Assembly (NCBI GenBank): GCA_020345785.1
Contig: CP070771.1
Location: 5,740,210 to 5,769,274, forward strand
DNA length: 29,065 nucleotides
Direction: 5' to 3'
Origin: Desulfobacterales bacterium
GTDB lineage: Bacteria > Desulfobacterota > Desulfobacteria > Desulfobacterales > JAFDCJ01
The notes under the pieces were generated by a model that was not told the origin of the DNA, ran no database searches, and was given only the letters and a program-made list of their open reading frames with translations. A program made the translations under genes and the position numbers. Within the stretch, counting starts at the first letter, position 1. Each line of letters starts with the position of its first letter. This document shows positions 1-8,427 of this stretch, piece by piece.

Positions 1-2
1 TG

Positions 3-854
3 GCCAAACGGGCTTTGGCCGGCGTCGATACCGTTATCCAGACGGCGCGCAGGATATCGGATCGCAGTCTCGATGAACGGGTACCCGTTAAAAAACAGGT
101 CGATGAAATTGATCAGCTGGCAATTACTTTCAACCAGATGCTGGATCGTATCCAAAAATTGGTCACCGAGATCAAGGAAATGAGTGACAGTATCGCCCAC
201 GATCTGAGAAGCCCGATTACCCGAATTCGCGGGATTGCCGAGGTTTCCCTGACAACCGGTTCATCCCTGCAAGAATATGAAAACATGGCGGGCAATACCA
301 TCGAGGAATGTGACCGGCTGTTGGATATGATCAACACCATGCTGGTTATATCCAAAACCGAAGCCGGCTTAGGGCAGTTTGACAGTCAAGAGATGGATAT
401 TGCCCGGGTGGTGCAGGATGCCTGTGAGCTTTTTCGACCCATGGCGGAAAACGAAGGATTGTCCCTGGTTTGCGAAGCGCCCGACCGGCTTTTAATCAAC
501 GGAGATATTCGCATGATTCAGCGTATGGTATCCAACCTGCTCGATAATGCCGTCAAGTATACGCCTGCGGGGGGAACGATCAGCGTTGCGGCGCATTCGG
601 GCAGCCAGCAGTCAATTCAGATCTCAATCAGAGACACGGGCATCGGGATATCCACCGCAGACATGCCGCACATATTCAAGCGCTTTTACCGCTGTGACCC
701 CAGCCGTTCTCAAGCCGGTACCGGCTTGGGTCTCAGCTTTGCTCGGGCCGTCGCCCGGGCCCATGGGGGGGACATCACCGTCACCAGCGAGCCAAATAAT
801 GGAAGTACATTTACAGTTGTCCTGCCGAAAAAAGAACATGCCTTGGTTGATTAG
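3..854 (+). CDS. Sensor histidine kinase, C-terminal part (5' end outside window)
   Basis: This is the cytoplasmic part of a two-component sensor kinase. The reading frame is open to the left edge, so the periplasmic and membrane parts and the true start lie outside the window; the TTG at 15 is only the first start-like codon. In order one sees a HAMP linker (DEIDQLAITFNQML), a HisKA dimerisation domain with H-box SIAHDLRSPITRIRG containing the phospho-accepting His, and a HATPase_c domain with N-box NLLDNAVKYTP, G1 box DTGIGIS, F-box IFKRFYRCD and G2 box GTGLGLSFA. All catalytic boxes are intact, so the kinase should be active. The cognate regulator is not visible and may lie upstream. The last codons and the TAG stop fall inside a GTTGAT-rich repeat tract that continues downstream. 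The family call is firm; the signal sensed is unknown. Confidence 0.93.
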   Translation, partial: AKRALAGVDTVIQTARRISDRSLDERVPVKKQVDEIDQLAITFNQMLDRIQKLVTEIKEMSDSIAHDLRSPITRIRGIAEVSLTTGSSLQEYENMAGNTIEECDRLLDMINTMLVISKTEAGLGQFDSQEMDIARVVQDACELFRPMAENEGLSLVCEAPDRLLINGDIRMIQRMVSNLLDNAVKYTPAGGTISVAAHSGSQQSIQISIRDTGIGISTADMPHIFKRFYRCDPSRSQAGTGLGLSFARAVARAHGGDITVTSEPNNGSTFTVVLPKKEHALVD

Positions 855-1028
855 TTGATAGAGTTGAATAGGTTGATTGTGTTGATTGGTTGATGAGGTT
901 GACTGAGTTGGTTTGTCATACGAGATTGATTATTTGCGTGTTTAAAGCATGAAGAAATCACAATTGAGACGGAACAATTCACTTTACCATACTTAATCAC
1001 CCCTTCAACTTAATCAACTCAATCAACT
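846..1028. repeat. GTTGAT-type degenerate repeat tract in two opposed arms
   Basis: From about 846 to 911 the sequence is a loose tandem of GTTGAT/GAGTTGA units. From about 991 to 1028 the complementary units (AATCAACTC, CTTAATCA) occur, so the two arms could pair as an imperfect long hairpin across an 80-base unique centre. The left arm overlaps the last codons of the histidine kinase. The tract ends just before the ribosome binding site of the next gene. It could act as a bidirectional transcription attenuator or may simply be low-complexity spacer. Confidence 0.6.
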
Positions 1029-1053
1029 TTTCTTTATTTCAGGGAGATTGTAT

Positions 1054-1857
1054 ATGACCGCATTCAATGAGAGAACTTTGGGACGCACCGGGTTAAAGGT
1101 CGGGCCACTGGGACTGGCGGCCAGCTACGGAGCACCTGTTGAAGCATTCGAGGAGGCTTTTTCCAGGGGGTGTAATTATTTTTATTTGGGCTCCGGACGG
1201 CACCGAGCCGGAATGAAGCGGGCCATCCGCAACCTCGTCGAACAGGGGCAGCGTGATAAACTGGTGGTTGCGATTCAAAGTTACGCCCGCAACGGCGTAT
1301 TGATGGAATATTTTTTCAAAAGAAACTTGCGTTCCATGGGTCTTGAAAGGGCCGATATTCTCATCCTGGGTTGGCACAACCGCCGGCCTTCGCCGGCACT
1401 TGTAAAGCGGGCCCGGGCGATGAGGGCCAAGGGCCTTTACCGGTTTCTGGCCATGTCCGGGCACCAGCGCAAGCTATTTCCGCAGATGGCCGCCGACGGG
1501 CAGTTCGACTTGTTTCACGTCCGTTATAATGCCGCCCATCGTGGTGCAGAAGCGGAAATATTTCCCCACCTTCCGGGCCATGACCGGCCGGGTATTGTTT
1601 CCTATACAGCAACCCGCTGGGGTCTGCTTTTAAACCCCAAAAAGATGCCGCCGGGAGAATCGGTTCCGGCCCCCAGCGACTGCTACCGTTTTGTTTTGTC
1701 CAATCCGGCAGTTGATGTATGTTTGTGCGGTCCCAGAAACATAGATCAGATGCGGGCGGCCCTGCCGGCCCTTGAGCTAGGGCCCCTTGGTGAAGAAGAT
1801 ATGGAGCGCATGAAGCGGATTGGTGACTACGTCCGGAGCCATAACAGGCGTTTCTAA
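1054..1857 (+). CDS. Aldo/keto reductase-like protein, degenerate active site
   Basis: The N-terminus (FNERTLGRTGLKVGPLGLA) and the C-terminal region (VDVCLCGPRNIDQMRAAL) match the start and the NADPH-binding end of the aldo/keto reductase TIM-barrel family. At about 267 residues it is somewhat short. The ATG at 1054 is chosen because AGGGAG lies 7 bases upstream; an in-frame TTG at 1048 would sit too close to that site. The usual FFDTA..YG segment, which carries the catalytic Asp and Tyr, reads NYFYLGSGRHRAG here. The usual ATK, which carries the catalytic Lys, reads AIQ. Only the His-containing strand (LILGWHNRRP) looks preserved. The fold call is good, but classical reductase activity is doubtful. 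It converges on the CGNR gene, and no pathway partner is evident. Confidence 0.8.
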   Translation: MTAFNERTLGRTGLKVGPLGLAASYGAPVEAFEEAFSRGCNYFYLGSGRHRAGMKRAIRNLVEQGQRDKLVVAIQSYARNGVLMEYFFKRNLRSMGLERADILILGWHNRRPSPALVKRARAMRAKGLYRFLAMSGHQRKLFPQMAADGQFDLFHVRYNAAHRGAEAEIFPHLPGHDRPGIVSYTATRWGLLLNPKKMPPGESVPAPSDCYRFVLSNPAVDVCLCGPRNIDQMRAALPALELGPLGEEDMERMKRIGDYVRSHNRRF

Positions 1858-1910
1858 ATTTACCATCCCTTCCAGTCCGGAGACCAATCGGCACAAAGCC
1901 CCTATTTTGT

Positions 1911-2564
1911 TTACCTTGGCTTCTTGGCGCCCTTGCGTAAGTCATCAGATTGCTTTCTCTTATAAAACCTGCTGGCCTTGGCGCGATTGCCGCAATCTTT
2001 CATATCGCACCAGCGCCGGCTCTGGTTGCGGCTGACATCTATGAACAGCCAACCGCAGGCCTGATCAGCACACGCTTTGACCTTTTTCAGCTCATCGGAA
2101 ACGAGGATATCGAAGGCCGAACGGATAATCGGGTTTAATATCCAGTCCAGTTGCGTTTTATTTCCGATATTGTCCCAACGGTAACCGTCATCTGTTCGGG
2201 TAATTTTTGAATCCTTCATTGAGAGCGAAAGGTTTTCGTTGAAAAAGTTAAGATCCTCCTCAACCGGATCCCGGCCTGCGATCGAAGCTGAAAAAAGACG
2301 GTAGATGGCTTCCCGCAGACTTATGGCCCGGTTTAAAACCTTCCTGGCATTCGAAACCGATTGCTCGGCTAACCGATATAATAGCCTGGTTTCCTCTTTA
2401 TTGGTTATGCCGACGTGCCGGCACCAGATAACGAGGTCGTCAAATGTGTTTAAAAATTCCTGCGGAGTATCGGTGCCCCTCCAATCCAGGGTATTTACGA
2501 AATCAAGGCACAGGCGTCCTCCCAACAATTTCAAACTTCCGGCGTCTCTTTTTTTGTCCGTCAC
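1911..2564 (-). CDS. CGNR zinc-finger / ABATE-domain protein, putative regulator
   Basis: The N-terminal part (GGRLCLDFVNTLDWRG) is the ABATE signature and the C-terminus carries the CGNR zinc finger, with CADQACGWLFID followed by WCDMKDCGNRAKASRFYKR. The four Cys needed for zinc binding and the basic tail are present. Members of this family are generally annotated as putative stress or metabolite-responsive transcription regulators; the target here is unknown. The start is taken as GTG at 2564 because GGAGA lies 6 bases upstream. The frame is open to 2642, but those extra 26 residues overlap promoter-like DNA and do not resemble the family. The gene is about 217 residues and faces away from the QueG-like gene. 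Confidence 0.85.
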   Translation of the reverse strand: MTDKKRDAGSLKLLGGRLCLDFVNTLDWRGTDTPQEFLNTFDDLVIWCRHVGITNKEETRLLYRLAEQSVSNARKVLNRAISLREAIYRLFSASIAGRDPVEEDLNFFNENLSLSMKDSKITRTDDGYRWDNIGNKTQLDWILNPIIRSAFDILVSDELKKVKACADQACGWLFIDVSRNQSRRWCDMKDCGNRAKASRFYKRKQSDDLRKGAKKPR

Positions 2565-2645
2565 GTGTTTTCTCCAAAAAATTATATAACCGACAAAAAA
2601 TACTTGACAGGTTAGAAAATTTTGGCTATTTATATAACCCACTAA

Positions 2646-2674
2646 ACTTTATTAGGTGGTTAGCTTTTTGTCAA
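2646..2674 (-). promoter_or_regulatory. Candidate sigma70 promoter of the CGNR gene
   Basis: On the minus strand TTGACA (2674-2669) is followed after 17 bases by TAAAGT (2651-2646), a perfect -35 and a 4/6 -10 box. The implied leader is about 75 bases to the GTG at 2564. The -35 box is part of an 8-bp inverted repeat, TGTCAAGT at 2669-2676 and ACTTGACA at 2602-2609, and a 10-bp direct repeat TTATATAACC lies at 2582-2591 and 2630-2639. This pattern fits autoregulation but is not proof of it. Confidence 0.4.
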
Positions 2675-2913
2675 GTAAAGATAGATACCAGGTTGCAAAA
2701 TTCAAGCACCGAATGGAGGCCTGGAATGTTAAATTGGTGGACCATGTGGCAAATATCAAAAATGGAACATGCTAAGAACCTTAAAAAAGCCGAATTGTGC
2801 CGTCCCTTTCGGCAATGCAGCTCTACTCGAAAACGACCGCCCCGAGCTATTTATGTATTTCTCAATAAATTTGGCAAGCTGCTTGTTACCTGCGGGTTAT
2901 TTCTTCGGAAACG

Positions 2914-2970
2914 TTACGGTGTAACCGTAAGATGAACTATTGAAACGAGGCAAGGTCGAGGAGTTTCAAT
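2914..2970. promoter_or_regulatory. Two adjacent inverted repeats in the long gap before the QueG-like gene
   Basis: The gap from 2565 to 3105 has no convincing gene. Besides the CGNR promoter it holds two perfect inverted repeats: TTACGGT-GTA-ACCGTAA at 2914-2930, and ATTGAAAC at 2939-2946 paired with GTTTCAAT at 2963-2970 across 16 bases. The first has the size and symmetry of a dimeric repressor site. The second could be a hairpin in RNA. They lie 135-190 bases before the ATG at 3106. No terminator-like T run follows either. Confidence 0.4.
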
Positions 2971-3105
2971 GATAATATGGACGAAATGTCGTTTTGCGTG
3001 AAGTATGCAGTATCCGAATTACCGGCAAGGGCTCAGCATACTGTTGAATCCCTAACAATGTATAGCTTTTAGGCAGTCTAATCTGTTTCCAGAGAGGTAA
3101 AACAA

Positions 3106-4041
3106 ATGTCGCGCATACTAGGGGAGAATTTGACTGTGAGAATACAGGATCAGTTGGATAAGGTGGGTTGTCTCGGAAAAATCGTTTCTATCGAGCACAT
3201 TTATGAGCTCGAACAACAAATCGAAAGCCAATATCGTCAGGGCTTATTTGATGAGGAATTTTACCAGGAAGAATTAACCGGCTTTGATTTTAAGATTGCC
3301 GACAGTCTATCCGGAACCAAATCGCTGATTATTGTCGCTGCCCCCCAGCCTCAAGTGCGGGTCACCTTCAACCGGTCGGGCGAATCATATAACGTTATCA
3401 TACCCCCGACATACAGTTATGAAACCGATAGGCAAATACAAGATCTGCTTGAGCGCCAGTTAAATCCGGCAGGATTTCAGGTGAAAAAAGCAAAACTGCC
3501 TTGGAAACTGCTGGCAGTGCGCAGCGGCTTGGCGCAATACGGTAAAAACAATATTACCTATGTCGACGGTATGGGAAGTTATCACCGGCTGGTAGCCTTT
3601 ATTTCCGATCTTCACGCAGATGAAGACCATTGGCAGGAGCCGCAGGTGCTTGAACGCTGTGAAAATTGCAAGGCCTGTAGGAAAGCCTGTCCTACGGGCG
3701 CCATAAACGCTGATCGCTTTTTGCTCAATGGGGATCGATGCCTTACTCACTACAACGAACGCCGGGGCGAATTCCCCCAATGGATAAAGCCGTCGTGGCA
3801 CAACTGCCTGGTGGGATGTCTTTACTGCCAGAAGGCCTGCCCGGTGAATAAGGATGTTTTGAAATCGGTTAGGGAAGGACCGGTTTTCTCCGAGGAGGAA
3901 ACGGCCGGAATTTTGCAAGGCCATCCCCAAAGTAAGATACCTCAAGAAGCCATCCAAAAATTGACGAACTTGGATTTAATCGAATACCTGCCGGTGCTGG
4001 GGAGAAATTTAGCAGTATTGCTCAAACGGTTGAGCGCTTAA
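3106..4041 (+). CDS. QueG-like 4Fe-4S double-cluster protein
   Basis: It resembles epoxyqueuosine reductase (QueG) and related iron-sulfur proteins. A cobalamin/substrate-type N-terminal half includes LAVRSGLAQYGKNNITY and GSYHRLVAFISDL, which match the family's AGLGW.GKN and GSY..L..I..DL blocks. Two ferredoxin-like cluster motifs follow, CENCKACRKACPTGAI and CLVGCLYCQKACPVN. In QueG the segment before AGLG carries the catalytic Asp (DSAPVLER); here it reads KAKLPWKLL, so that Asp is missing. The C-terminal HEAT-repeat tail of long QueG proteins is also absent. It is therefore probably a redox paralogue rather than a true tRNA queuosine enzyme. The start is supported by GAGG about 8 bases upstream of the ATG. 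It stands alone, with a hairpin repeat downstream. Confidence 0.82.
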   Translation: MSRILGENLTVRIQDQLDKVGCLGKIVSIEHIYELEQQIESQYRQGLFDEEFYQEELTGFDFKIADSLSGTKSLIIVAAPQPQVRVTFNRSGESYNVIIPPTYSYETDRQIQDLLERQLNPAGFQVKKAKLPWKLLAVRSGLAQYGKNNITYVDGMGSYHRLVAFISDLHADEDHWQEPQVLERCENCKACRKACPTGAINADRFLLNGDRCLTHYNERRGEFPQWIKPSWHNCLVGCLYCQKACPVNKDVLKSVREGPVFSEEETAGILQGHPQSKIPQEAIQKLTNLDLIEYLPVLGRNLAVLLKRLSA

Positions 4042-4072
4042 TAAAGCGATATCGAAAATCCGGTATCAAGTA

Positions 4073-4108
4073 GACGGGATGCCCGCCTTCGCGGGCATGA
4101 CAAAAAAC
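4073..4108. repeat. REP-like hairpin element, copy 1
   Basis: ATGCCCGC (4079-4086) and GCGGGCAT (4091-4098) form a perfect 8-bp stem with a CTTC loop. The 36 bases here match 22676-22711 with only four differences, so this is a dispersed repeat rather than a private terminator. It lies about 35 bases after the QueG-like stop codon and may still stall transcription. The rest of the gap to 4317 is AT-rich, with repeated AATTTG and TTCGA units, and has no gene. Confidence 0.7.
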
Positions 4109-4317
4109 AGCCGCCCCCTCATGGTTCAGACCAAAACTCGAACCAGCAGTGCAGCTTTTGGGTCTTGTAAATTTGAAATTTGTTCTTTTGAATTTGTTTC
4201 GAGTTTCGATATTCGAATTTCGGATTTGCGCGTCATTATAAAACAGTTCAGATGCTAAGCGTTCAACCTTAATTTAAAATTGCTACTATTAAGGGACAGA
4301 AGCTATCGGACGCGTTC

Positions 4318-5274
4318 CTATCGCAATGTTTCCGCATCTTGGCGCAGCCTTGGAATAACCTGTGAAACCGTCTGCCACCGTCTGCCGCTTCCGGATCTTC
4401 TGGTAAACAAAAGGCTGTCGGGATAGTTTTTCTCAAGGGATTCTATGAGAGCCAGAGCGTTGTCGATGCTTCCCTGCCGAAGGTACTGGCGGGCCAGATA
4501 ATATTCAATATTCGGCACCGCTTCGACGCCACGATCGGTAACTACATTTGAAAAATTTTCGTTATCACGCAGCATGTTATAGTATTTTTCTACCTCGGAA
4601 GTGTTTCTTCTAAAGCTCGAAAACAGGGCCCGTTCGGCGATTGCCATTCCGGTGGCATATGCCTCGGGATATTTTGCCAGCAGCTCGGCGAAGGCGCGGT
4701 CGCTCTCCTGTCTATCCGTATCATCACGTCTGCGAAGTCGTGCCCGCTCATACAGCGCCATCAGTTCCGGACCGTATCGATCCTCATCCGTTTTATGCAA
4801 CTCCGTATTTATCTGGAGCAGCTGTTCCTGCTGGATTACGGTTTGGCGGCGGTCGGCAAATTCCGTATACATTTCTGAGAGAAGCGTGGGATCCATATCT
4901 TCGTTTGCGGCCAACTGTTCCAGCCCGCTCGTTTCGACAATTTTTTCCAAACGCTTGACAGCCTCGTGCTGGGAAACGAGTGGGTTCGCACTGCTTTTTG
5001 GCGTGAGGGCATTCTCTATTTTGGATACTCTTTGAGTTGAATCGACCTCTGCTTGAACTTGTATTGTTGCCAGTTGCGCTTTGAGCTCAGCAATTTCTTG
5101 TTCCAACCGCCCGAGTGATTGCTTGTAATTTTTTTCCAGCTCTTTTGACAAGGTATAGGTGCTGTAGCTGAAAAATATGGCTGCACCGGCGATCATAGAA
5201 AAAAAGACGGCGAAAAGAATTAAGACATAAGGATTAATGTTTTTCAAGCGAGAAGCCTTTCTATGTAAATGCAT
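4318..5274 (-). CDS. Membrane-anchored coiled-coil/TPR-like protein of unknown function
   Basis: I do not recognise a named family. A short basic N-terminus is followed by one strong membrane segment (about residues 14-37, PYVLILFAVFFSMIAGAAIF). A coiled coil comes next (about 40-75, rich in LEQEIAELKAQL), then a charged helical region, and a C-terminal part that reads like two or three TPR units (NIEYYLARQYLRQGSIDNAL). This predicts a single-pass inner-membrane protein with a scaffold-like domain. ATG 5274 has a GGGGA site 4-8 bases upstream. It lies 192 bases downstream of the SpoIIE-type phosphatase on the same strand, so they may work together, but this rests on position alone. The 192-base gap shows nothing convincing. 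Confidence 0.75.
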   Translation of the reverse strand: MHLHRKASRLKNINPYVLILFAVFFSMIAGAAIFFSYSTYTLSKELEKNYKQSLGRLEQEIAELKAQLATIQVQAEVDSTQRVSKIENALTPKSSANPLVSQHEAVKRLEKIVETSGLEQLAANEDMDPTLLSEMYTEFADRRQTVIQQEQLLQINTELHKTDEDRYGPELMALYERARLRRRDDTDRQESDRAFAELLAKYPEAYATGMAIAERALFSSFRRNTSEVEKYYNMLRDNENFSNVVTDRGVEAVPNIEYYLARQYLRQGSIDNALALIESLEKNYPDSLLFTRRSGSGRRWQTVSQVIPRLRQDAETLR

Positions 5275-5466
5275 TAATCCCCAAACGCTTATAGCAAGGG
5301 CGTTTTGCCCCGCTAAAATTGTCAGAATTTCATAATTTCAGTCATGCCAGCGCATGCCTGCCTGCCGGTTGTTAGGCGGATTAGTAACTCAAAAGGTTGC
5401 GGACCAAACCTAATTCCTTTGTTAATTACCTTGCGTTCGTTTAGGGAAGGCAACTTAGATTCTATA

Positions 5467-7464
5467 TCACCTTACTTTGACGATGACAAAGGTCAGATCG
5501 TCGTCCGGGCTCGTATCGCCCAGATATCTTGCCAGTTCGAGATTAATTCGTTCGGCGATTTCCTTTGCAGACAGCTTGGCGAAATTGCGGATTAATCTGC
5601 GAAGACGTTTTTTGCCAAACATTTCCCCCTTTTTGTTAAAAGCTTCAAACAATCCATCGGTCAAGGCCATGTATACCTGGCCCGCGCGAACATCGGTAAA
5701 CAGGTTTTCTTTATATTTCACACCTTTCTTAATACCTAAGGAGATTCCATTGCCGGCGAGTTCAATAAAGCGGTCGGAAGCCGGGTCATAGATAATAGGC
5801 GCATCATGACCGGCGGTCGCCCACCGCATCTCTTTTCGTTTCGCGTCAATTTTCATCAGCATCATGGTCATGAATCGGTCACCGCCGGTATCCTCCACCA
5901 ACTGGTCGTTGAGGTGGGTGAGCAAATCGGTGAGCGTCCCCGGGGTGCGGCATCGGCTGCGGAGACTGCCGCGGGCGGTGGCCATGAGCATGGCAGCCGC
6001 CACGCCGTGGCCTACCACATCACCCACTGCGATTACAGCGGTTGTGCTGGGCAAGCCGCTAATATCAAGGAAGTCATAGTAGTCGCCGCCGGTTTCATCG
6101 CAATATGTGGCGTGGGCGTCAATGTCCAAACCTTCGACCTTTGGGATATCAGAAGGCAATAAATTCTGTTGCACTTCCTGAGCCAGAGCCAGAGAATTGC
6201 GCAGCCGTAAACGGTCTCTCAATCCGGCCGTCATGGCGTTGATTGCCATTGAAAGCTTAACAAACTCGGTGGAATATTCGAGTTTCAATTCGTGATCGAG
6301 GTCGCCTTTTCCGACCCTGTGAACATAGCGGACCAGATCCAGCATCGGCCACAGCGAGATCGCTCCCAAGATCACGCCGAACAGTAATGTGATCAAGACA
6401 GCGATAATCCCTATTTTAATGCCACGCTTGCGGATTGATTTAATGTCTGCCAAAAAGTCACTTTCCGGCACCAATGTTGCGATGATCCAGGTTAAGCCGG
6501 TCTCATGTTCGGATGGTGAGATCATCATCAGGTAAGGGTTGCCGGAGAGTTGCAGGTTGATCTGATATCTCGCACCAATGGCCCGGAAAGACCCGAAAGA
6601 TTTCTCAAGATACTTTGCTGCCGCTGCTATTTGCCTGTCGGCGGAGTTAGATGCGATTGCCGGAAAGTTCATCTTACCGGTCACAGGGACACCGGTGGAG
6701 GTAGCAATCAGGCGACCGTTGCGGTTGACCAGGAAGGCTTTTCCGGTTCGCCCGATACTGAGTTTTTGGAGGAAAAGCGATATATCATGCAACGTCAGTT
6801 CGGCATTCATAACGCCGATTATCATTTCGTCGCTGTCATAAATCGGCTGGACATATCCCATTGCCAGGGTAGTGTTCGAGTTGTATTTGTACTCCCTTAC
6901 GTAGGGATCGGTCCAAACCGGTTTGCCTGCCCTGATCGCCGCATTATACCATGGCTGATTGCGGGGGTCCTCAAGGAATCTACCGCGTGGCTTTACCTCC
7001 CTGCGGCCATGCACATCAAAATAGTACTCCTCAAGGTTTTTGCCGGTTTGATCATCCTTGATAACAAACTCGTAACCCGATTGCTCCGGGTAGCGTGCGA
7101 TTCCAACGCTGCTGCCGTCGGAGCCTCCCCATGTAATACTGCTTAGACCTTTGAAAGTCTGCGCCTGTTCGGGCAGCATCGGTTTCCAGGAACTCAGATT
7201 TTTTAGATCGAGCCATCCATCTTTGATCAGGTTGGCGTTTATGCGCTGAATGCGATTGGGTAAGTTCAGCAAATCTTCAATCCGTTCTTCGATGTGATTA
7301 TGAATCTGGACAAGATTCTGGGACATAAAATCATTGGCGGCATCTTTTTCCTCTACATAGGTAATGGCCGATAGGAAAATAACCACGCAAAAAACCGGAA
7401 CCGTGAAAAGCAGCGGCAATGAGATTTTCATTGGTATTTTGGAAATAAAGGGGGGCAGCTTCAT
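5467..7464 (-). CDS. Cache-HAMP-SpoIIE PP2C-type serine phosphatase
   Basis: This is a full-length, 665-residue membrane receptor phosphatase. A short N-terminus leads into a first membrane segment (about 12-35). A periplasmic Cache-type sensor follows, with PWYNAAIRAGKPVWTDPY and GRTGKAFLVNRNGRLIAT. Then come a second membrane segment (about 347-370), a HAMP linker, a short helix AQEVQQNLLP, and the SpoIIE/PP2C domain. The metal-binding acidic residues appear in GGDYYDF, VGDVVGHGVAAAM, TDGLFEA and SPDDDLTFVI. Such proteins sense small extracellular ligands and dephosphorylate anti-sigma-factor antagonists (partner-switching). No antagonist or anti-sigma kinase is seen in this window. ATG 7464 has only a weak ribosome site; the second Met 12 codons on is no better. 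It lies 90 bases downstream of the crotonase gene. Confidence 0.93.
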   Translation of the reverse strand: MKLPPFISKIPMKISLPLLFTVPVFCVVIFLSAITYVEEKDAANDFMSQNLVQIHNHIEERIEDLLNLPNRIQRINANLIKDGWLDLKNLSSWKPMLPEQAQTFKGLSSITWGGSDGSSVGIARYPEQSGYEFVIKDDQTGKNLEEYYFDVHGRREVKPRGRFLEDPRNQPWYNAAIRAGKPVWTDPYVREYKYNSNTTLAMGYVQPIYDSDEMIIGVMNAELTLHDISLFLQKLSIGRTGKAFLVNRNGRLIATSTGVPVTGKMNFPAIASNSADRQIAAAAKYLEKSFGSFRAIGARYQINLQLSGNPYLMMISPSEHETGLTWIIATLVPESDFLADIKSIRKRGIKIGIIAVLITLLFGVILGAISLWPMLDLVRYVHRVGKGDLDHELKLEYSTEFVKLSMAINAMTAGLRDRLRLRNSLALAQEVQQNLLPSDIPKVEGLDIDAHATYCDETGGDYYDFLDISGLPSTTAVIAVGDVVGHGVAAAMLMATARGSLRSRCRTPGTLTDLLTHLNDQLVEDTGGDRFMTMMLMKIDAKRKEMRWATAGHDAPIIYDPASDRFIELAGNGISLGIKKGVKYKENLFTDVRAGQVYMALTDGLFEAFNKKGEMFGKKRLRRLIRNFAKLSAKEIAERINLELARYLGDTSPDDDLTFVIVKVR

Positions 7465-7554
7465 AAATGATCTATCAACGCTCTGAAAATAAATTAGAAA
7501 CGCTCAATTCAAATAATAGATAATATCAAAGTGCCAATTTGCTAAAACTCAATT

Positions 7555-8328
7555 TCATTGCCACCTGGCCTTTCTTTTTTCCAGAAAAGCCCGGATTCCC
7601 TCTGAAAAATCCTCAGTGCCCGCAAGGTTTACGGCACTTTCGTACTCCATTTTCAGCCCTTCATCGAATGACATGGCCCCGCCTTCCGTAATCGTGCGCC
7701 GGATGGCGGCCAATGCTTCGGCTGGTCTTTGTGACAACATTACGGCATAATCCCGAACTTCTTCGCGTAAGCGTTCCGGCGGGCAAATTATATCGATCAA
7801 TCCCATTGAGAGGGCTTCATCCGCCGACACCAGTGTGCCTTCATATAGATAACGAATGGCACGCGATCGCCCCAAAAGCCTTGCCAGCGCCTGGGTGGTA
7901 CCCACCGGCGGTATAAAGCCGATCTTGATCTCCGGCTGGCCGAGACGCGCGTCGGCAGCAGCAAAACGAATGTCGCAATGCAGCACCATCTCGAGGCCTC
8001 CGCCTGCCGCAGTTCCATGAATTGCAGCCAGAAGCGGTTTTCGCGAACGGCGCATTTTGTTTACCAGACCATGACAGATAGAGACCCATTCTGCCATACC
8101 TTGCATACCGATTCCATCAAAGACGCTAAGGTCCGCGCCCACACTGAAGTACTTTTCAAGAGCACTGGCGAACACCACCACCCGCACTTGCGGCTCGTCC
8201 AGCAATGCCTGCAGCGCAGCCGGCACCTCACGCAGCATTTCCCAGTTAAACGTATTGATCGGCGGATGTTCATATTCGAGCCACCCCACCCGATCTTCGA
8301 TTCTTACCTGGAGATATTTGCAGTTCAT
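7555..8328 (-). CDS. Enoyl-CoA hydratase/isomerase (crotonase family)
   Basis: It likely hydrates or isomerises enoyl-CoA esters in fatty or aromatic acid breakdown. The crotonase signature is clear: oxyanion-hole segment SVGADLSVF, then IHGTAAGGGLEMVLHCDIRF and LGQPEIKIGFIPPVGTTQ. Both glutamates used by enoyl-CoA hydratases (GLEM and QPEI) are present, so hydratase activity is plausible. I chose ATG 8328 (257 residues, the usual family size) because GGGGACAG lies just upstream. The frame extends to 8403 with a basic stretch that lacks family similarity and a good ribosome site. It sits between a giant cyclase and the SpoIIE phosphatase with about 100-base gaps. A functional link to signalling is not evident. 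Confidence 0.92.
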   Translation of the reverse strand: MNCKYLQVRIEDRVGWLEYEHPPINTFNWEMLREVPAALQALLDEPQVRVVVFASALEKYFSVGADLSVFDGIGMQGMAEWVSICHGLVNKMRRSRKPLLAAIHGTAAGGGLEMVLHCDIRFAAADARLGQPEIKIGFIPPVGTTQALARLLGRSRAIRYLYEGTLVSADEALSMGLIDIICPPERLREEVRDYAVMLSQRPAEALAAIRRTITEGGAMSFDEGLKMEYESAVNLAGTEDFSEGIRAFLEKRKARWQ

Positions 8329-8427
8329 TTCTGTCCCCATTATGCAAGGATTTAATATTTGAGGAAACCTTTCCTTTTTATAAAGGACGCAGCGAAGCGA
8401 CATCCGAAGTTATTCAATTTGCAATCT

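Noticed and set aside
1361..1945. 194-codon minus-strand frame antisense to the aldo/keto reductase gene
   Set aside because: The plus-strand frame has clear family motifs, so the opposite frame is a shadow of biased codon use.
2444..2935. 163-codon plus-strand open frame
   Set aside because: Its first part is antisense to the CGNR gene, its composition is not protein-like, and it contains the promoter region of that gene.
2939..2970. ATTGAAAC / GTTTCAAT, the wording at the ends of many CRISPR repeats
   Set aside because: Only one pair is present, with no repeated units or spacers and no cas genes nearby, so it is a simple inverted repeat.
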